The notes: generated by a model from the letters alone, not told the origin. A DNA stretch of 64,000 bases from Brachypodius melanocephalos (GCA_013398615.1 VZSR01003806.1:2563094-2627093), one strand, 5' to 3'. Numbered from the stretch's first letter, positions 45,101 to 54,090 are shown. Translations and numbers: made by a program.

Positions 45101-47011
45101 AGCAATGGCGAACTAAAAAAAATATACAAGTTCCACTAGTTTCAGTCAAAGCTTTTTCAGATGAGAGAGAAATCACAGAATATTCTGAGCTGGAAGGGAC
45201 CCACAAGGCTCACCAAAGTCCCACTCCTGGCTATGCACATGGCCACCCTGGAATCACACCATGTGCCTGAAAGCATTAACCCAGCACTTTTTGAACTCTG
45301 TCAGGCCTGGTGCTGGTCTCTGGGGAGCTGGTTCCAAATCCCCTCTTGCCTCCCTCCTCTGCCCACCCCCGGCAAAGAAAAGTATCAATTGACATTGATG
45401 CAAGATTAGGTAGAGCAGAATCTCAATTTATGTTAAATAAATCTAATCCCAGCCTATTAAGAACTACATGTCTGAAAATAAGGACATGATACACATAGTT
45501 CTACATGTCTCAAAAAGCTTTGCTGAGAAAGAACTGGAATTCAGGAATCGTACTGAACGGCATCACCCTGAAATCTTGTAGAGCATCCCACAAGCTGAAA
45601 TGCTGCACAAAATTGGAGCCGTTGCCACAATTATTGGCTGTCTTTGAAAAACAGCAGCCTCTGCTCAAGTGGAAATATTGATTCCTTAGGGATGGCTCTT
45701 CCCCTACAGCACTACGTTGCTTCAGAGATGGATTATCCCGTAGAGACAGTTTCACAGCAACTGTCACTAAACAAAACTGAGCTAAATTCAGGGACCTGAC
45801 CATGTGGATTAGGACATGGACAGCCAAGGAATTGTTGCCAACAATAACCTCAGTGATATCTCAGAGCATAACTGAAACTGCCAATAATGTTGGCCAGAAA
45901 TCTAACCCATTAAAAGCTGATTTCACAGGTTTCTGTTTCTTTCACATTCCCAGCTTCCTAGGGAGTATCTAGTAACAGACCTCTATCTGTGGTAGTGCCT
46001 AAACTAGAGAGAAAGCAGTTCTGATCTAGAAAGACAATTCCCAAATTCCTAGAGTTACAGCCGAACAAAACTAAGATGAAATCTTCTTTTATACTCAAAT
46101 GGCTTCATGTAAGTTCTGTATGAACATTAAGTGAAATTTCCTACAGGCAATAATATATATTATTTATATATAATAATATATGCATATATCAATGTATATA
46201 ATAAAGTGCAAGTTCATAAGTAATAATGTCCTACATAAGGAATAGATTATATTATACAGAAAAATCACTATCTATACAAACTATAATAGCAACTTAACCA
46301 AAATAAGAGCAGGTTCAGCCACAGATCTCTGTAAATTTATGCTTTGGAATGACCAGAACAAGCACATAATACTTCTAAGAAGTCTCCCAGCATCCAGCCA
46401 CCAAAAGCCAAATCGTATTAAGATATGTAGCAGCAAGCACTACACAATGATGTGCTTACAGGAAATCAAACAGGATAAAAAAATCACCACATGCAATGTT
46501 CTCTTTGAGAATAAATGCAAAATGCAGTGAGACAGTGCCTTTGTAGATCCTTTGTGCCCTCAGAAACCTGGGTTACACCAGAGGCCATCCAGCTACCAGC
46601 ATACAGCAGGCAAGGGGCACTGAGTGTTAGCTTTACACAATGAGCCCCTTAGTCCAGCATCCATAATACTCTTCTGTAAGTGTCTGTACTCTGACTACAC
46701 AGAGCTGCTGTAGAAAACACATATTTTCAGATTTGGACTGCAAGGACCAATTGCTCCCAAGTTTCCTCCCATCATGTTCTAACTACAGCAGTAAGGGAAG
46801 CCCAAGAACAAGACAGGGTAGATGACAGGAGCTCAGGTTTCAACAGAACACCACTGGGTCCAAGCCTTAGGGTGATATGGGGAAAGGGAATGTTGCAGAG
46901 GTAAAATCACTGCTGGAAAGATAATCACATTCTTACAGAAAAATTGGCTTTAAACTCCAAACTATTTCTATTACCTTCTGGTGGTGGTGGAGGGAAATCC
47001 TCTGTGTCCAT
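2979..47011 (-). CDS. ARHGEF10: ARHGEF10, Rho guanine nucleotide exchange factor 10 (N-terminal and DH part, 17 coding exons; 3' part outside window)
   Basis: Spliced coding region read on the minus strand. Exons in transcript order: 47011-46975, 32423-32253, 30107-29817, 28936-28873, 27817-27738, 26636-26580, 24023-23860, 20761-20645, 19484-19370, 16932-16820, 13142-13065, 12835-12656, 11403-11287, 9516-9424, 8024-7854, 5544-5399, 3154-2979. All introns are GT/AG and every junction keeps frame, giving 723 codons plus one base. From family knowledge, ARHGEF10 is a cytoplasmic GEF that loads GTP on RhoA-type GTPases; a human missense variant is linked to slowed nerve conduction. Layout seen: acidic N-terminus, proline-rich linker (about 70-166), two IYDDV motifs (220-224, 237-241), basic helical/coiled-coil stretch (about 289-365), DH domain (about 404-616), then the start of the PH-like region. 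Exon order and residues track mammalian ARHGEF10 more closely than the paralogue ARHGEF10L: tandem IYDDV and the linker ending LPLILPAYSSPVII. The C-terminal WD40-like half is not in this window. Confidence 0.96.
3155..5398 (-). other. ARHGEF10 intron between coding exons 16 and 17
   Basis: No gene or clear transposon seen. A short GTTT-type low-complexity stretch lies at about 4995-5035. Confidence 0.6.
5399..5544 (-). CDS. ARHGEF10: ARHGEF10 coding exon 16 (residues 617-664), start of PH-like region
   Basis: Acceptor AAAATCCAG, donor GTAAGA, leaving phase 2. It encodes LLSSGNRYLIRTDDMVETVY, then NDKGEIIKTKERRLFMLNDV and LMCATVNI. The run RRLFMLNDVLMCA is a typical PH-domain beta-strand pattern following a DH domain. 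Confidence 0.96.
6200..6745 (+). mobile_element. CR1 LINE fragment, 3' end, with internal deletion
   Basis: The 6204-6461 frame reads LGCIRPSIATQ, YCVQFWVPGYKKDIKLLESV and KRASRMVKGLE, the very C-terminus of the CR1 ORF2 product. It is followed after a shortened stretch by the CR1 3' region (TGGAACAGGCTCCCCAGGG, GGGTCCCTTCCAACTC) and ends near ATTCTGTGAT. It is antisense to ARHGEF10 within the intron between exons 15 and 16. Confidence 0.88.
7854..8024 (-). CDS. ARHGEF10: ARHGEF10 coding exon 15 (residues 560-616), end of DH domain
   Basis: A 171-base, phase 0 exon. It encodes DMLKNTNKGHPDRLPLQMAL, then TELETLAEKLNERKRDADQR, then CEIKQIAKAMNERYLNK. It includes the long last DH helix leading into the PH-like region. 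The acceptor is ACTCCTCAG and the donor GTAAGG. Confidence 0.98.
8025..9423 (-). other. ARHGEF10 intron between coding exons 14 and 15
   Basis: Single-copy-looking intronic sequence. Nothing recognisable was found; short overlapping frames at 8500-9080 look like chance. Confidence 0.55.
9424..9516 (-). CDS. ARHGEF10: ARHGEF10 coding exon 14 (residues 529-559), DH conserved region 3
   Basis: A 93-base, phase 0 exon encoding QCQESSPDRITLYGLMMKPI and then QRFPQFILLLQ. The KPIQR-P-F-LLL signature of DH helix 5, the catalytic heart of Dbl-family GEFs, is intact. The acceptor is a tandem GCAGCAG; using the second AG would drop Gln529 only. The donor is GTAAAT. Confidence 0.97.
9517..12655 (-). other. 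ARHGEF10 introns flanking coding exon 13
   Basis: Apart from the exon at 11287-11403, no gene or clear repeat was seen. A purine-rich run at about 10200-10232 is simple sequence. Confidence 0.55.
11287..11403 (-). CDS. ARHGEF10: ARHGEF10 coding exon 13 (residues 490-528), DH domain
   Basis: A 117-base, phase 0 exon encoding FSKSMVLDAYSEYVNNFSTA and then VGILKKSCATKPAFLDFLK. The Y-x-x-Y-x-x-N-F pattern is typical of DH conserved region 2. The acceptor is CCTTTTCAG and the donor GTTAGT. Confidence 0.97.
12656..12835 (-). CDS. ARHGEF10: ARHGEF10 coding exon 12 (residues 430-489), DH domain
   Basis: A 180-base, phase 0 exon. It encodes QYEKPLSDMEPKLLSERKLK, then MVFYRIKEILQCHSMFQIAL, then ASRVSEWDSVEMIGDVFVAS. 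These are DH helices 2-3. The acceptor is a long T-tract plus CCACAG and the donor GTAAGC. Confidence 0.98.
13065..13142 (-). CDS. ARHGEF10: ARHGEF10 coding exon 11 (residues 404-429), start of DH domain (conserved region 1)
   Basis: A 78-base, phase 0 exon encoding VVRRYILGSVVDSEKNYVDA and then LKRILE. The E-x-x-Y-V pattern of the first DH helix, which contacts the GTPase switch regions in Dbl proteins, is present. The acceptor is TTTCAACAG and the donor GTACCT. Confidence 0.97.
13471..13550 (+). mobile_element. Short CR1 3'-end fragment
   Basis: CCTGTGCAGGGTCAAGAGCT followed by an ATGATCC and CTTCCAA pattern and ending near ATATTCTATAATCCTATG is the diverged terminal part of an avian CR1. 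Confidence 0.7.
14640..15840 (-). mobile_element. Old, diverged CR1 LINE fragment (internal region)
   Basis: This GC-richer block inside the exon 10-11 intron aligns in order, on the reverse strand, with internal CR1 ORF2. Landmarks are a GGAGACAGCTGAAAGCCCTG stretch (consensus 'gggagacagtgtcaaaagcc'), CCTTTGTCACTAGGTCC and AGCTCCAACTGAGCTTTAG. It is strongly mutated with no usable frame. The left boundary is approximate. Confidence 0.65.
16820..16932 (-). CDS. ARHGEF10: ARHGEF10 coding exon 10 (residues 366-403), linker before the DH domain
   Basis: Acceptor TTTGTAG, donor GTAGTA. It encodes DHRSSCLEEEELNLFIDVDC and then MHAEAIMTPMPEGLSQQQ. The final LSQQQ runs directly into the VVRRYIL start of the DH domain in the next exon. 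The following intron (13143-16819) holds two CR1 fragments. Confidence 0.95.
18465..19042 (+). mobile_element. Solo LTR of an avian ERVL-type endogenous retrovirus
   Basis: The element begins TGTGCTGGTTTTGGCC and ends GGGGTTACACCATGACA (TG...CA termini). It is flanked by a perfect 5-bp duplication GTAAC at 18460-18464 and 19043-19047. Inside are the usual landmarks of this common bird LTR: GAGCAGGGCTTGCACAGAG, TTCCAGACCATATGACATC, GGAGTGATGGCATTTGTGT and a polyadenylation signal ATTAAA at 18914-18919. No viral internal sequence is attached, so it is a recombined solo LTR. It lies antisense to ARHGEF10 in the exon 9-10 intron. Confidence 0.88.
19370..19484 (-). CDS. ARHGEF10: ARHGEF10 coding exon 9 (residues 328-365), basic segment
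   Basis: Acceptor CTTACAG, donor GTAAAT. It encodes MQKLMRAAREGTKDGLEKTK and then AAVKKGRSFIRTKSFISQ, a strongly basic helix before the DH domain. It leaves phase 1 and completes an Asp codon with the next exon. Confidence 0.96.
19485..20644 (-). other. ARHGEF10 intron between coding exons 8 and 9
   Basis: Nothing recognised. Contains an A18 run at 20025-20042. Confidence 0.55.
20645..20761 (-). CDS. ARHGEF10: ARHGEF10 coding exon 8 (residues 289-327), helical segment
   Basis: A 117-base, phase 0 exon. It encodes LSHDLTRLKEHYEKKMKDLV and then SNTVGAVEIQQLKQKHELK, a charged heptad-like helix that probably forms a coiled coil with the next exon. The acceptor is ACACTGTAG and the donor GTAGTG. 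Confidence 0.96.
20762..23859 (-). other. ARHGEF10 intron between coding exons 7 and 8
   Basis: No gene seen. A 17-bp direct duplication (AAACTATGACTGAGGGA twice) lies at about 20898-20931, a G/T-rich simple tract at about 22065-22125 and a degenerate GAGTTTAA repeat at about 22460-22495. Confidence 0.55.
23860..24023 (-). CDS. ARHGEF10: ARHGEF10 coding exon 7 (residues 234-288), second IYDDV motif
   Basis: Acceptor TCTTGCAG, donor GTATGT. It encodes EEMIYDDVENGDDGGNSSLE, then YGWSSSEFESYEEQSDSECK and a basic end, FLRGNHKRH. This is one of the best-conserved parts of the N-terminal half. It is Ser/Glu/Tyr rich, has no predicted fold, and is a likely phosphorylation region. It enters in phase 1 and leaves in phase 0. 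Confidence 0.97.
24024..26579 (-). other. ARHGEF10 intron between coding exons 6 and 7
   Basis: Mostly featureless AT-rich sequence. The only structure of note is the candidate cryptic exon at 25232-25313. Confidence 0.55.
25232..25313 (-). other. Possible cryptic or poison exon inside the intron between coding exons 6 and 7
   Basis: An 82-base segment has a good acceptor (TATTTTTTCAG) and a plausible donor (GTAAAT). One frame is open across it (reads GDATIPEKVSVRQYTLAPGQ), but that frame does not fit the phase left by exon 6, and exon 6 joins exon 7 perfectly without it. Spliced in after exon 6 it would be read in another frame and hit TAA near its end. It may be an NMD-inducing exon, part of an alternative 5' transcript, or chance. 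Confidence 0.22.
26580..26636 (-). CDS. ARHGEF10: ARHGEF10 coding exon 6 (residues 215-233), first IYDDV motif
   Basis: This 57-base exon has phase 1 to 1 and encodes NPDEVIYDDVPREDSDSEP. The acceptor is GATTTTAG; the donor GTTTGA is weak. The exon can be skipped without breaking frame, so it is a natural cassette candidate. Tyr221 sits in an acidic IYDDV context that is repeated in the next exon. Confidence 0.94.
27738..27817 (-). CDS. ARHGEF10: ARHGEF10 coding exon 5 (residues 188-214)
   Basis: Encodes SEDNQTKREDDALAKWVADP and then ANTAWME, close to the mammalian protein. The acceptor is a non-standard TTTTTCAAG, required by the frame left by the previous exon (AG plus T makes Ser). The donor after GAAA is GTAAGA. 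The exon leaves phase 1, so the next codon (Asn) is split across the junction. Confidence 0.93.
28873..28936 (-). CDS. ARHGEF10: ARHGEF10 coding exon 4 (residues 167-187)
   Basis: Acceptor TTGGCAG, donor GTGATT, 64 bases, entering in phase 1 and leaving in phase 2. It encodes TQSATEECHYNSVNLEDPQN. Sequence similarity to mammalian ARHGEF10 is low here. Support comes from frame continuity on both sides and from good splice signals. Confidence 0.82.
29817..30107 (-). CDS. ARHGEF10: ARHGEF10 coding exon 3 (residues 70-166), proline-rich linker
   Basis: This 291-base exon has phase 1 to 1. It encodes VNPYSVINISPIQ and later VPCGYAVPSNLPLILPAYSS, the conserved linker of ARHGEF10. The donor after GAAG is GTACTG. 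The acceptor is a weak AAAG preceded by CTTTCAACT, chosen because it is the one that restores frame from exon 2 and gives a continuous protein. The segment is probably disordered (Ser/Pro/Glu rich). Confidence 0.92.
30108..32252 (-). other. ARHGEF10 intron between coding exons 2 and 3
   Basis: Contains an unexplained 152-codon open frame on the plus strand (31143-31601) and an AT-rich stretch at about 31935-32050. No repeat family recognised. Confidence 0.5.
32253..32423 (-). CDS. ARHGEF10: ARHGEF10 coding exon 2 (residues 13-69), acidic cluster
   Basis: Acceptor CTGCACAG, donor GTAAGT, phase 1 to 1. The peptide contains the strongly acidic block DEEEDEGEQFDFDSGDEIPE, which is characteristic of the ARHGEF10 N-terminus, followed by a Pro/Gly-rich segment. 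It joins the previous exon through a split valine codon. The preceding intron is about 14.5 kb and contains the 358-base assembly gap. Confidence 0.93.
34621..34978. other. Assembly gap (358 N)
   Basis: Unknown sequence within the large intron between coding exons 1 and 2. Confidence 0.99.
35000..42220 (-). other. Large ARHGEF10 intron (coding exons 1-2), middle part
   Basis: Long AT-rich intronic stretch without a recognisable gene, RNA or transposon. Short frames present are of chance length and show no family signature. Confidence 0.5.
42223..42436 (+). repeat. G/T-rich low-complexity tract
   Basis: About 210 bases made almost only of G and T on the plus strand (A/C on the gene's sense strand), with irregular GGGTTTTTT-like units. 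A two-tier G-quadruplex motif (GGTTGGTTGGTTGGGGGG) lies at 42275-42292. The translated frame is a Phe/Gly/Val artefact. Confidence 0.85.
45168..45345 (-). mobile_element. CR1 LINE 3'-end fragment
   Basis: Starts with AATCACAGAATATTCTGAGC then TGGAAGGGACCCACAAGG, the reverse complement of the CR1 3' terminus. It continues with text like TCAGGCCTGGTGCTGG. It has the same orientation as ARHGEF10. Confidence 0.82.
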
Positions 47012-47050
47012 TCTAGTGTATCCAGCACACCTTTAGCAGACTGGAAAACT
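46975..47050 (-). CDS. ARHGEF10: ARHGEF10 exon with start codon (residues 1-12)
   Basis: Acceptor TTTTTGCAG ends at 47051, followed by 39 bases of 5' UTR, then ATG at 47011-47009. The start has A at -3 and G at +4 (strong Kozak context). An in-frame TAA at 47035-47033 in the same exon excludes a longer N-terminus through this exon. The peptide MDTEDFPPPPPE has a run of five prolines (7-11). The donor after GAAG is GTAATA, leaving phase 1. The presence of an acceptor means at least one non-coding exon lies upstream. Confidence 0.88.
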
Positions 47051-49469
47051 CTGCAAAAATGAAGGGAACATGTTTTGTAGATGAACACAATTTAATTACC
47101 AAATATTGAGACACTCCTTTCCAATTTAGCCAAGCTCATACCTATTAGCTAATATCACTATGGAAGAGAGGAAAATCGCCTGGCTTTTTGCTTCGATATG
47201 AATACAGTCCAAATTTTTAAGTACACAGCCCTCAGTATTGGAGCCAATTCTTTTAATGATCTCAATAAGCCAGCTGAAGAAAGATGAAGTTTTTAAACTC
47301 TTTGGTACTCTGCAGTTCCCACTGTGACAATCACATGGAGATTACTAAAATATGTTATTTCAATGTCTGTTTGGAGTACATATTCCATCTCAAAATCTAT
47401 GTGAAGGGGTGAAGGATAAAAATTCTAGGAAGCTCATCAGTTTTCATGCTGTTTTTCTCTATTTAGCAATCAGAAATAACAAGTTTTAACTATATACTTT
47501 GTACACAGCTTCTTTCCATTGGGTTTTGGGGGTTTTTTGTTGGGTTGTTTTTTTCTTTTCTTTTTTTTTTTTTTTGGCTAATCCTAAAAATTCTGCTTGA
47601 GTCCCTTTACTTCCACCTTTCCTAGAGAGAGCAAAGTACTAGTGAGCAAGTTCCTGTGAATCTTTTCTTTCATCTTCTTTTCTCAAATGTCATTGATCTC
47701 ATGTTTTAAGGAAAAGAAAAACTCTACAAAGCATGCCCCTACTTTGGTACGGAATACACAACTGAAGAGAGCAAAGCCCAGAACCCATAAAAGACATCAT
47801 CCCTCCTTCCCTGTAATGCTACTTAATAGTGACATTTCAGTATCATCCATCATTATCAGAAGGAAAACCTAATCTACTAAGCAATGCACACACTCTGCCC
47901 CCAGCCCATTTTCACTCTAACTCAAGAGACAGCATGTCAAACAGACAGATTTCAGAATGAGGCTGAGGAGAAAGTTTACAAAAGCTACAAAAGACAGTGA
48001 AAGAGCCAATGCTGAATTTTCCATCTACTCTTGAGTGGCCCAGAGATGTTAATCTGAAGTTGTTATCTCTTCTTCTGGCAACAAAATAGCTCAAACCCTT
48101 GGAAAGTCTCCATAGCCCAAATATGAAAAGATTAAGTTGAAGTAGACAGTGAAATTCAAGGTACAGTGCAAAATATTAAACTAAACGGATCAGGATACAA
48201 AGGTCAAATCAATTGCCACTCACAGGCAGGTGAATAGAAAAAAAAAGCTTCAAAAAAGGATCCAACCCTAGGAGGCACCAGGCAATTTACCTCCCTAAAA
48301 GTAGGTCTGCAAGGGTGAATTAACAGTTTGATGTGCCAGGAAGGATAACAACTCCGGTAGCACAAGATCCTATTATGATGAGACAATTCATAACAACTTC
48401 ATTTACTAAGCATACAAAATTCCCTTTAAATCTGTCTTTAAGCTGTGGTAACTCTTAATCTAGTCCTAGACAAAAATCAAGTAGTTTCAGAGCCAAGGCT
48501 TAGAAAGGATTCACCCACGTATACAACTTCTGTCTGTAGCACAATAAATTCCATTATGTGCTTTCACTATACAATATTCCTTCTAAAGCTTCTCTGCAGT
48601 TTGTATCTGCAGAGCTCCAAGGCTGTTCCTGCTTACAGATGTCTGGAATGCATCCTGCCACACCAAAACTCTCAGCCAAAACAAAGGATAGTTATGGTTT
48701 GAAGAAATGGCTATTTTTTATATTTTTAAAGCTGCCCATGACGGGAGCATAGGTTTTCAAGTGTGACACATGTAATAGCCTCTGAAAGTGAATCTCAGCA
48801 CCTTTTCCAAATGCATCTTTAAGACAGTAGCTAAAAGGCTTTCAGAATGATTTTTTTTCTTTAAATATATGATGCAAGTTTTTAAACATTTATCAAAGTT
48901 AACTTCCAATAATGATTCTTTTTAATAAATTCCGTCCTCACCAGCAAATATTAACAAGACACAGAGTTGAGCCATGGAGCTTGTTTTCCATTTTGATCTA
49001 GCTCACAGTGACATGCTTCGAATTACACAAGAATTGTGTCAAAGAAGGACACAGACCCAGTGTTACAGTCCTACCCACTGACCTGCTTGTTCCCATCTAA
49101 ACAGTGCAGTTATTCAAAAGAAGAAAGATACACTTTCTCACTTCAGAATGCCTCAGGGATTGATTTATACATTACATTAACTCATCTTGAAGTTCCACAT
49201 ATTTTTCGCTACTTTTTAGATGCTGCAAAAAACCCTGCAGCAAGAAAGAGAGCTTGTGTATTACAGATTGCATTAATACCTTCCAAAAAGAAAATAATTG
49301 CTGTATTACAAAGCAGACATTTATGAAGGATCTCTAATAGCACCATATATCAAAGAAGTTTTTCACTCTTGAGAGGCAGGGGAATGAACTCAACTTAAAG
49401 GTGTTTAAATCAAGATTAAGGCAGATGATTTAATTTGACTAGCAGCATATGGTAATCAAAGATCAAATT

Positions 49470-49950
49470 AAGCTGAAAGGGACTTCTGAATGTTCTCTCA
49501 TACACTCCAGACAGGTGTTTTCAAAATTAAATCAAGTTACTCAAAGCCTTTGTCCCCCCAAGTTATGAAACCCCATGAAGATGGAGGTTTCACTGTCCCA
49601 CAGAGAATCCTGCTCCTGAGCTTGACCAGGAACTCCAGGAAGAGTTTTTCCCATAAGCCCAACTAGAATTAGCCTAGCAGCCATTGCCTCTCATTCTCCT
49701 GCTGTGCACTCCTGAAAAAAGCCTGGCTCCACCTTCTTTCCAACCCCACCTTGGGAAGCAGAAGACTGCAATTCAATCCACCTCAGCCCTTTCTTCTCAA
49801 AATGACACAAGCCCAGTTCCCTCAGCCTCTCCTGACCTCTTCCCACCCCCAACCATAGCAGTGGCCTTTACTGGACTTGCTCCAGTTTGCCATTCTCTCA
49901 CTTGAACTGGGGCCTCACAATGAACACCGAATTCCAGATGCAGCATCGAG
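49470..49950 (-). mobile_element. CR1 LINE fragment, diverged
   Basis: On the reverse strand this follows CR1. Landmarks are TTCCCTCAGCCTCTCCTGAC, ACTGGACTTGCTCCAGTTTG and ATTCCAGATGCAGC. It is in sense orientation to ARHGEF10 in the interval before the first coding exon. Confidence 0.8.
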
Positions 49951-50817
49951 ATCAGTGAGTAGATGTTACTTAGTTTAATATAAAATTATATTAAAAATTT
50001 AACAGCTTTTAAGACACAGAATATTAAGATTTGGTTCCAAAGGTATTTAAAAAAACTGGAAAAAGAAAAAATCCTCATTAAATAGGAAACATATGTGCTA
50101 TTATATTCATGTGTGTTCCATCATAAAATTACAAATATGAATAACTGAACAACTGCCCTGACCTACTCAAAATGACATAGAGGTTATAAAAATATGGAGC
50201 TCTTTTCCCCCACGTAACATTGTTTTCTAACACAGTATAAACTCTGTTTAATAACACAAACTGCACCCTTCCAGACTCCACAGCAACCACAGGAACAAAG
50301 GGACAGAAAGAAGCTCTCAGAGTTACTTAGCTGAAATATAACGTTTCCCATTGGCATCCAGATATGGAAGGAATTCCCCTGACTTGGTGCTCATCACCTT
50401 CTTTGCTTCAGATGTGATAGAGACACCTGTGGCTGCTGTGGGCCACAAAAGTGGTCTAAAGATTGTCTCCTTTCCTCCTCTTCTCCCCTATTTCCCCCAT
50501 GTGCCCCCACGTACAGCAGACACAGGGGGAGAGGCAAAGGAGCTCCTGGACACTTTTATCAAAGGCAGCTATGACCCACTATGGTGTAAACATTGGCCCT
50601 CCCTTCCAATGTCTACTTCCTGATCCAGTCCTTTCCTGCCAAACTGTTGGGAGGAACAGGTAATTCTTACTCATATTTACAGATTGGAAGAGGAAAGATA
50701 GTTTTCCAATTTTTTAAGTTCCCAGTTTACTTGCCCACTTAGAGCTGAACCAATCAATCTAGGTAAACCCCAACTATTCCAAGCCTAAGAGACTACTGTT
50801 AAAATAAAATAAAATTT

Positions 50818-50838
50818 AAAAAAAAAAAAAAAAAAAAA
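50818..50838. repeat. Poly(A) tract (21 A)
   Basis: Homopolymer run following AAAAT-type units. It may be a microsatellite or a retrotransposon tail; no retroposed gene was recognised beside it. Confidence 0.7.
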
Positions 50839-50990
50839 CTAAAACAAACCCAGAACACTTATAGCACAATAGTATGCTTTTATTCCAGATGTTTAGTTAA
50901 TAACTTCCTAAGTTTGGCACTAAAAATCAGGAGTAATCGTATTAAATGCATGCATTTTGAAAGAAAAAAAACAAAACAGGTCCCTTATAT

Positions 50991-51054
50991 ATTATTATAT
51001 ATTATATAGTATTATTATATATTATATAGTATTATTATATATTATATAGTATTA
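50991..51054. repeat. AT-rich tandem repeat, 20-bp unit
   Basis: Three identical copies of ATTATTATATATTATATAGT (50991-51010, 51011-51030, 51031-51050) plus the start of a fourth. The lack of any difference between copies suggests a recent expansion or a variable-length locus. Confidence 0.95.
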
Positions 51055-53195
51055 TTACTGCAATGTATTCAGTTCCTGACCAAGTTTGCAATGCTTTCTA
51101 AGTTTTAAGTTGATATGTAAATACCACATACCACATAAAAACCAGATGTTCATGAGCAATGTTTCAAAAGCAGAAAATTCCCCCACAGTTAAAGCTGTCA
51201 GATCTTCAATGGCACTCACATCAGAAACCAAAATCATCCAAGTGTGAAATGGTCCCTAAGGACAGCTCCTAACACTTCAAATTTTCTACCAACTACACTC
51301 ACCTTTGGCCATGGAAGCTGGTACTGAAGGAAGTGGGAGTCTGTGATGCTCCACAGCGGGCCTCACAACCTCAAAGTGCTAATACTTGCAAAATCTGTGA
51401 GACCGAAATTCTGACGCCACAGCAAAGGGCAGTTTCAGCAAACAAAACAAAGGCAAAGACACCTTTATACTTGTCCAAAGACTATAGAAGAATGTCAACA
51501 TTCCTTTCTGAGACTCAGTTTTCCTTTCTCCTAACCTCTGGTAACTTCTTTTGCCTCCAGAACCAGCTTCTCAGCTGCGTTGGCGTATCTGATTTTGTTC
51601 AATGATTTCCTCTAATTGTGGGACAAACAACAGACTATCAGTTCTCAGCTAAAGGATTACAAATGCTGATCGACATCTGCATTTCCACTTCAACAAGACT
51701 ATTTTCCAACAGTCGCTACTTGTGAAGAAGTCAGAACGCAACAAAAATGGGACTGGCACAAACTCTGCCAAAGCTACAAGGCAGTGCAGCATTCAGACCT
51801 GGGGGCACAGTACCTACGTACTGAGCTCCCAAAGGGCACAGGCTGCCAAGCTTTCTCAGCTCTACCACTCTAAGAACAGTAAAGATAACTCACATACCTT
51901 CTCTTTAGGGTGTGTGCACTGTAACTCCAGCAACATCAGGATTCTTCATTCTTAACACTGCAGAGAGAATGAACATTTTATAATAGGAAACAGAAGATGA
52001 ATCAAGCAGACTGATTTCCAACAAACTGTGACTTGTGAAGAAAGCTTAGTCCAAGCAGAACCACAATGTCTCTGAGAAAGACTGAAAGTCTAAAATTTAA
52101 ACTTAAAAAATAACATCAAAAGTTGTGAAGGCAAAGCCCATGAACATCTAAAATCCCCTTGCATCCACATCACTTACTGAATATTGCTGTATAATACCCA
52201 ATTGAGTCTTCCTCCACCTAGAACTACAGAACTCCCATTGGAGTAAATTTACTCCCATTGGAAAGTAAATCTTGCTGAAATTTGATCTGAAGACTCCTCC
52301 AGCAGTGCAGAAAAATGACAAGATAGAAGGCGGCAGAAGGTAGAAGGTTAATTTCCTATTTTTTCCTCCTGTAGCTCAAGAAGGCACTCTTACAGACAAA
52401 TAAAAACAGATTGTACAATTTGTTCTCCATATAAGTTATTCCTAAGAAACATAAGCTGTAAATCTTTATAAGAGGTGTCTACACTGAGTATGAACGAAGC
52501 AGCCATTTATATTATGACAGCTTCCCATCCCATGCTGTAAGCCATTAAAGAAGTCTGTATCAAGGCTAGATCATTATTTCTTTTAATGTGTATTTGGTTG
52601 TATTAATAGCTAAGAATCCTGTTCCAAATGAACTTTATTCTTAAATGTAGCAAAGAAAATTATGGAAATCACAAGCAACAGAATAAAAAAGGAAGTACAA
52701 AGGTTGAGGTAGAAAATTAATAGGAAGCCCAATTCCTGGCTCAGTTAAAGTTGGGCGAAATTCTATTTCTTACAGCAATTTAAACAAGGCCAGATCTGTA
52801 GAGATGCACATTTTCAGAATGAATAGAGAATCCACTTCAACAAAAGCTACTTTGCTTCTTTTTCTGCTCCCCTTTCCCACACCAAACACTATCCTGCTCA
52901 AGGCCAGAGAAAATACAACAGCAGCAAGCCCTGAAAAACAAGCAATCTATAGAGACACCCCAAAAACATGACTGAAGATTGGTTTTCTAATCTTTCTTTT
53001 TAAAAGGTATTACATGCAACATTTCTTCACCTAGATTCCTGCTCAGCACATCACCTAGAGGAAAGGAAAAGAAGAGAGAAGCAAAGATTGCATTTGTGGA
53101 TTTGTCCAAAGGATCCTGATCACAGTAAAATCAGAACTGTTAAATCTTTAGTATTTATGTCTTCCCCTCTACAGATTAATATTGCAAGGCAAATT

Positions 53196-54090
53196 ATAGA
53201 ATCACTGCTTGATAAATTCGTTCTGGTAGGCAGGAGGTCACGTAGTCCAACCTGCTGCTCCAAGCCAGGTCCACTACCAAGTGAGACCAGGCTGCTTTAT
53301 CTACTGAGATACTGAAAAATCTCTAAAGACAGACTGCACAACCATATCAGGCATCCTGCTGCCTGTTTTATTGTCTCCCTAGAAAAAAATATTGCCCTTG
53401 TATCTAGCTAGAACTATTCTTACTTCAGTTATGACCGTAGCCTGTGGTCCTGCCCCCTTCCTCATAGTCTGCCAGCTGGTGGGAGCACACTGCCAGGCCC
53501 CCGTGAAGCTTCTTTCTCCTCCAGGGCACTGCTGCCACTCCCTGACATTGTAGCAGCCTCATGTTGAACTTGCTCAGTTTTATCGACATCTCTCGTGTAC
53601 TGGGGTGAGACGTGGACACAAAACTGGATGCAATACTGCAGGTGTGGTCTGACTAGTGCTGAGTGAGAGAAACCCTTCCCCTCCGAGGACACATTCCTTC
53701 CCAGGTGCGTAACTGTACCCTCCTCACTGCTGAATTCCACAGAGTTCTTGCCAGCCAGCTCCTCCAATCCACCCAAGCCCTTCTGAATGACAGCCTGAAT
53801 CTCAAGCACATCCACTGCTCACCTCTTTCCCCCAGTTTGGTATCACTTGCAAACTCCATGAGCAAGGGCTGGTGGGCTTCCAGTTCATGCACAACATTGA
53901 ACTGGACACTCCATCCTATGATGGACAGCTGGGGCTCTCCACCAGTTACCAACCTCAAGTTACAGCCAACCAGCCACTTCCAAAACCACCCATCCCACCA
54001 GGCTTCCACCCATCCAGCAGCACACTCACCTAGATCACAATCACATGCTGCAAAAGACCTTGCTGAATCAAATACCACCATATGGGTTTT
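53196..54090 (-). mobile_element. CR1 LINE fragment of about 0.9 kb
   Basis: The reverse complement of avian CR1 from its 3' end (ATAGAATCACTGCTTG) inward. Landmarks are GGTGTGGTCTGACTAGTGCT, CCCAGTTTGGTATCACTTGC and GACCTTGCTGAATCAAA. Both strands show 140-codon open frames over 53650-54095, but these are fragments of CR1-derived sequence, not genes. Confidence 0.85.

Noticed and set aside
4985..47577. Idea that T/G-rich tracts are strand-biased along the gene
   Set aside because: Tracts at about 4995, 22070, 28445, 42223 and 47521 are T/G-rich on the plus strand, but A/C-rich ones at about 28750, 40840 and 42785 contradict a consistent bias.
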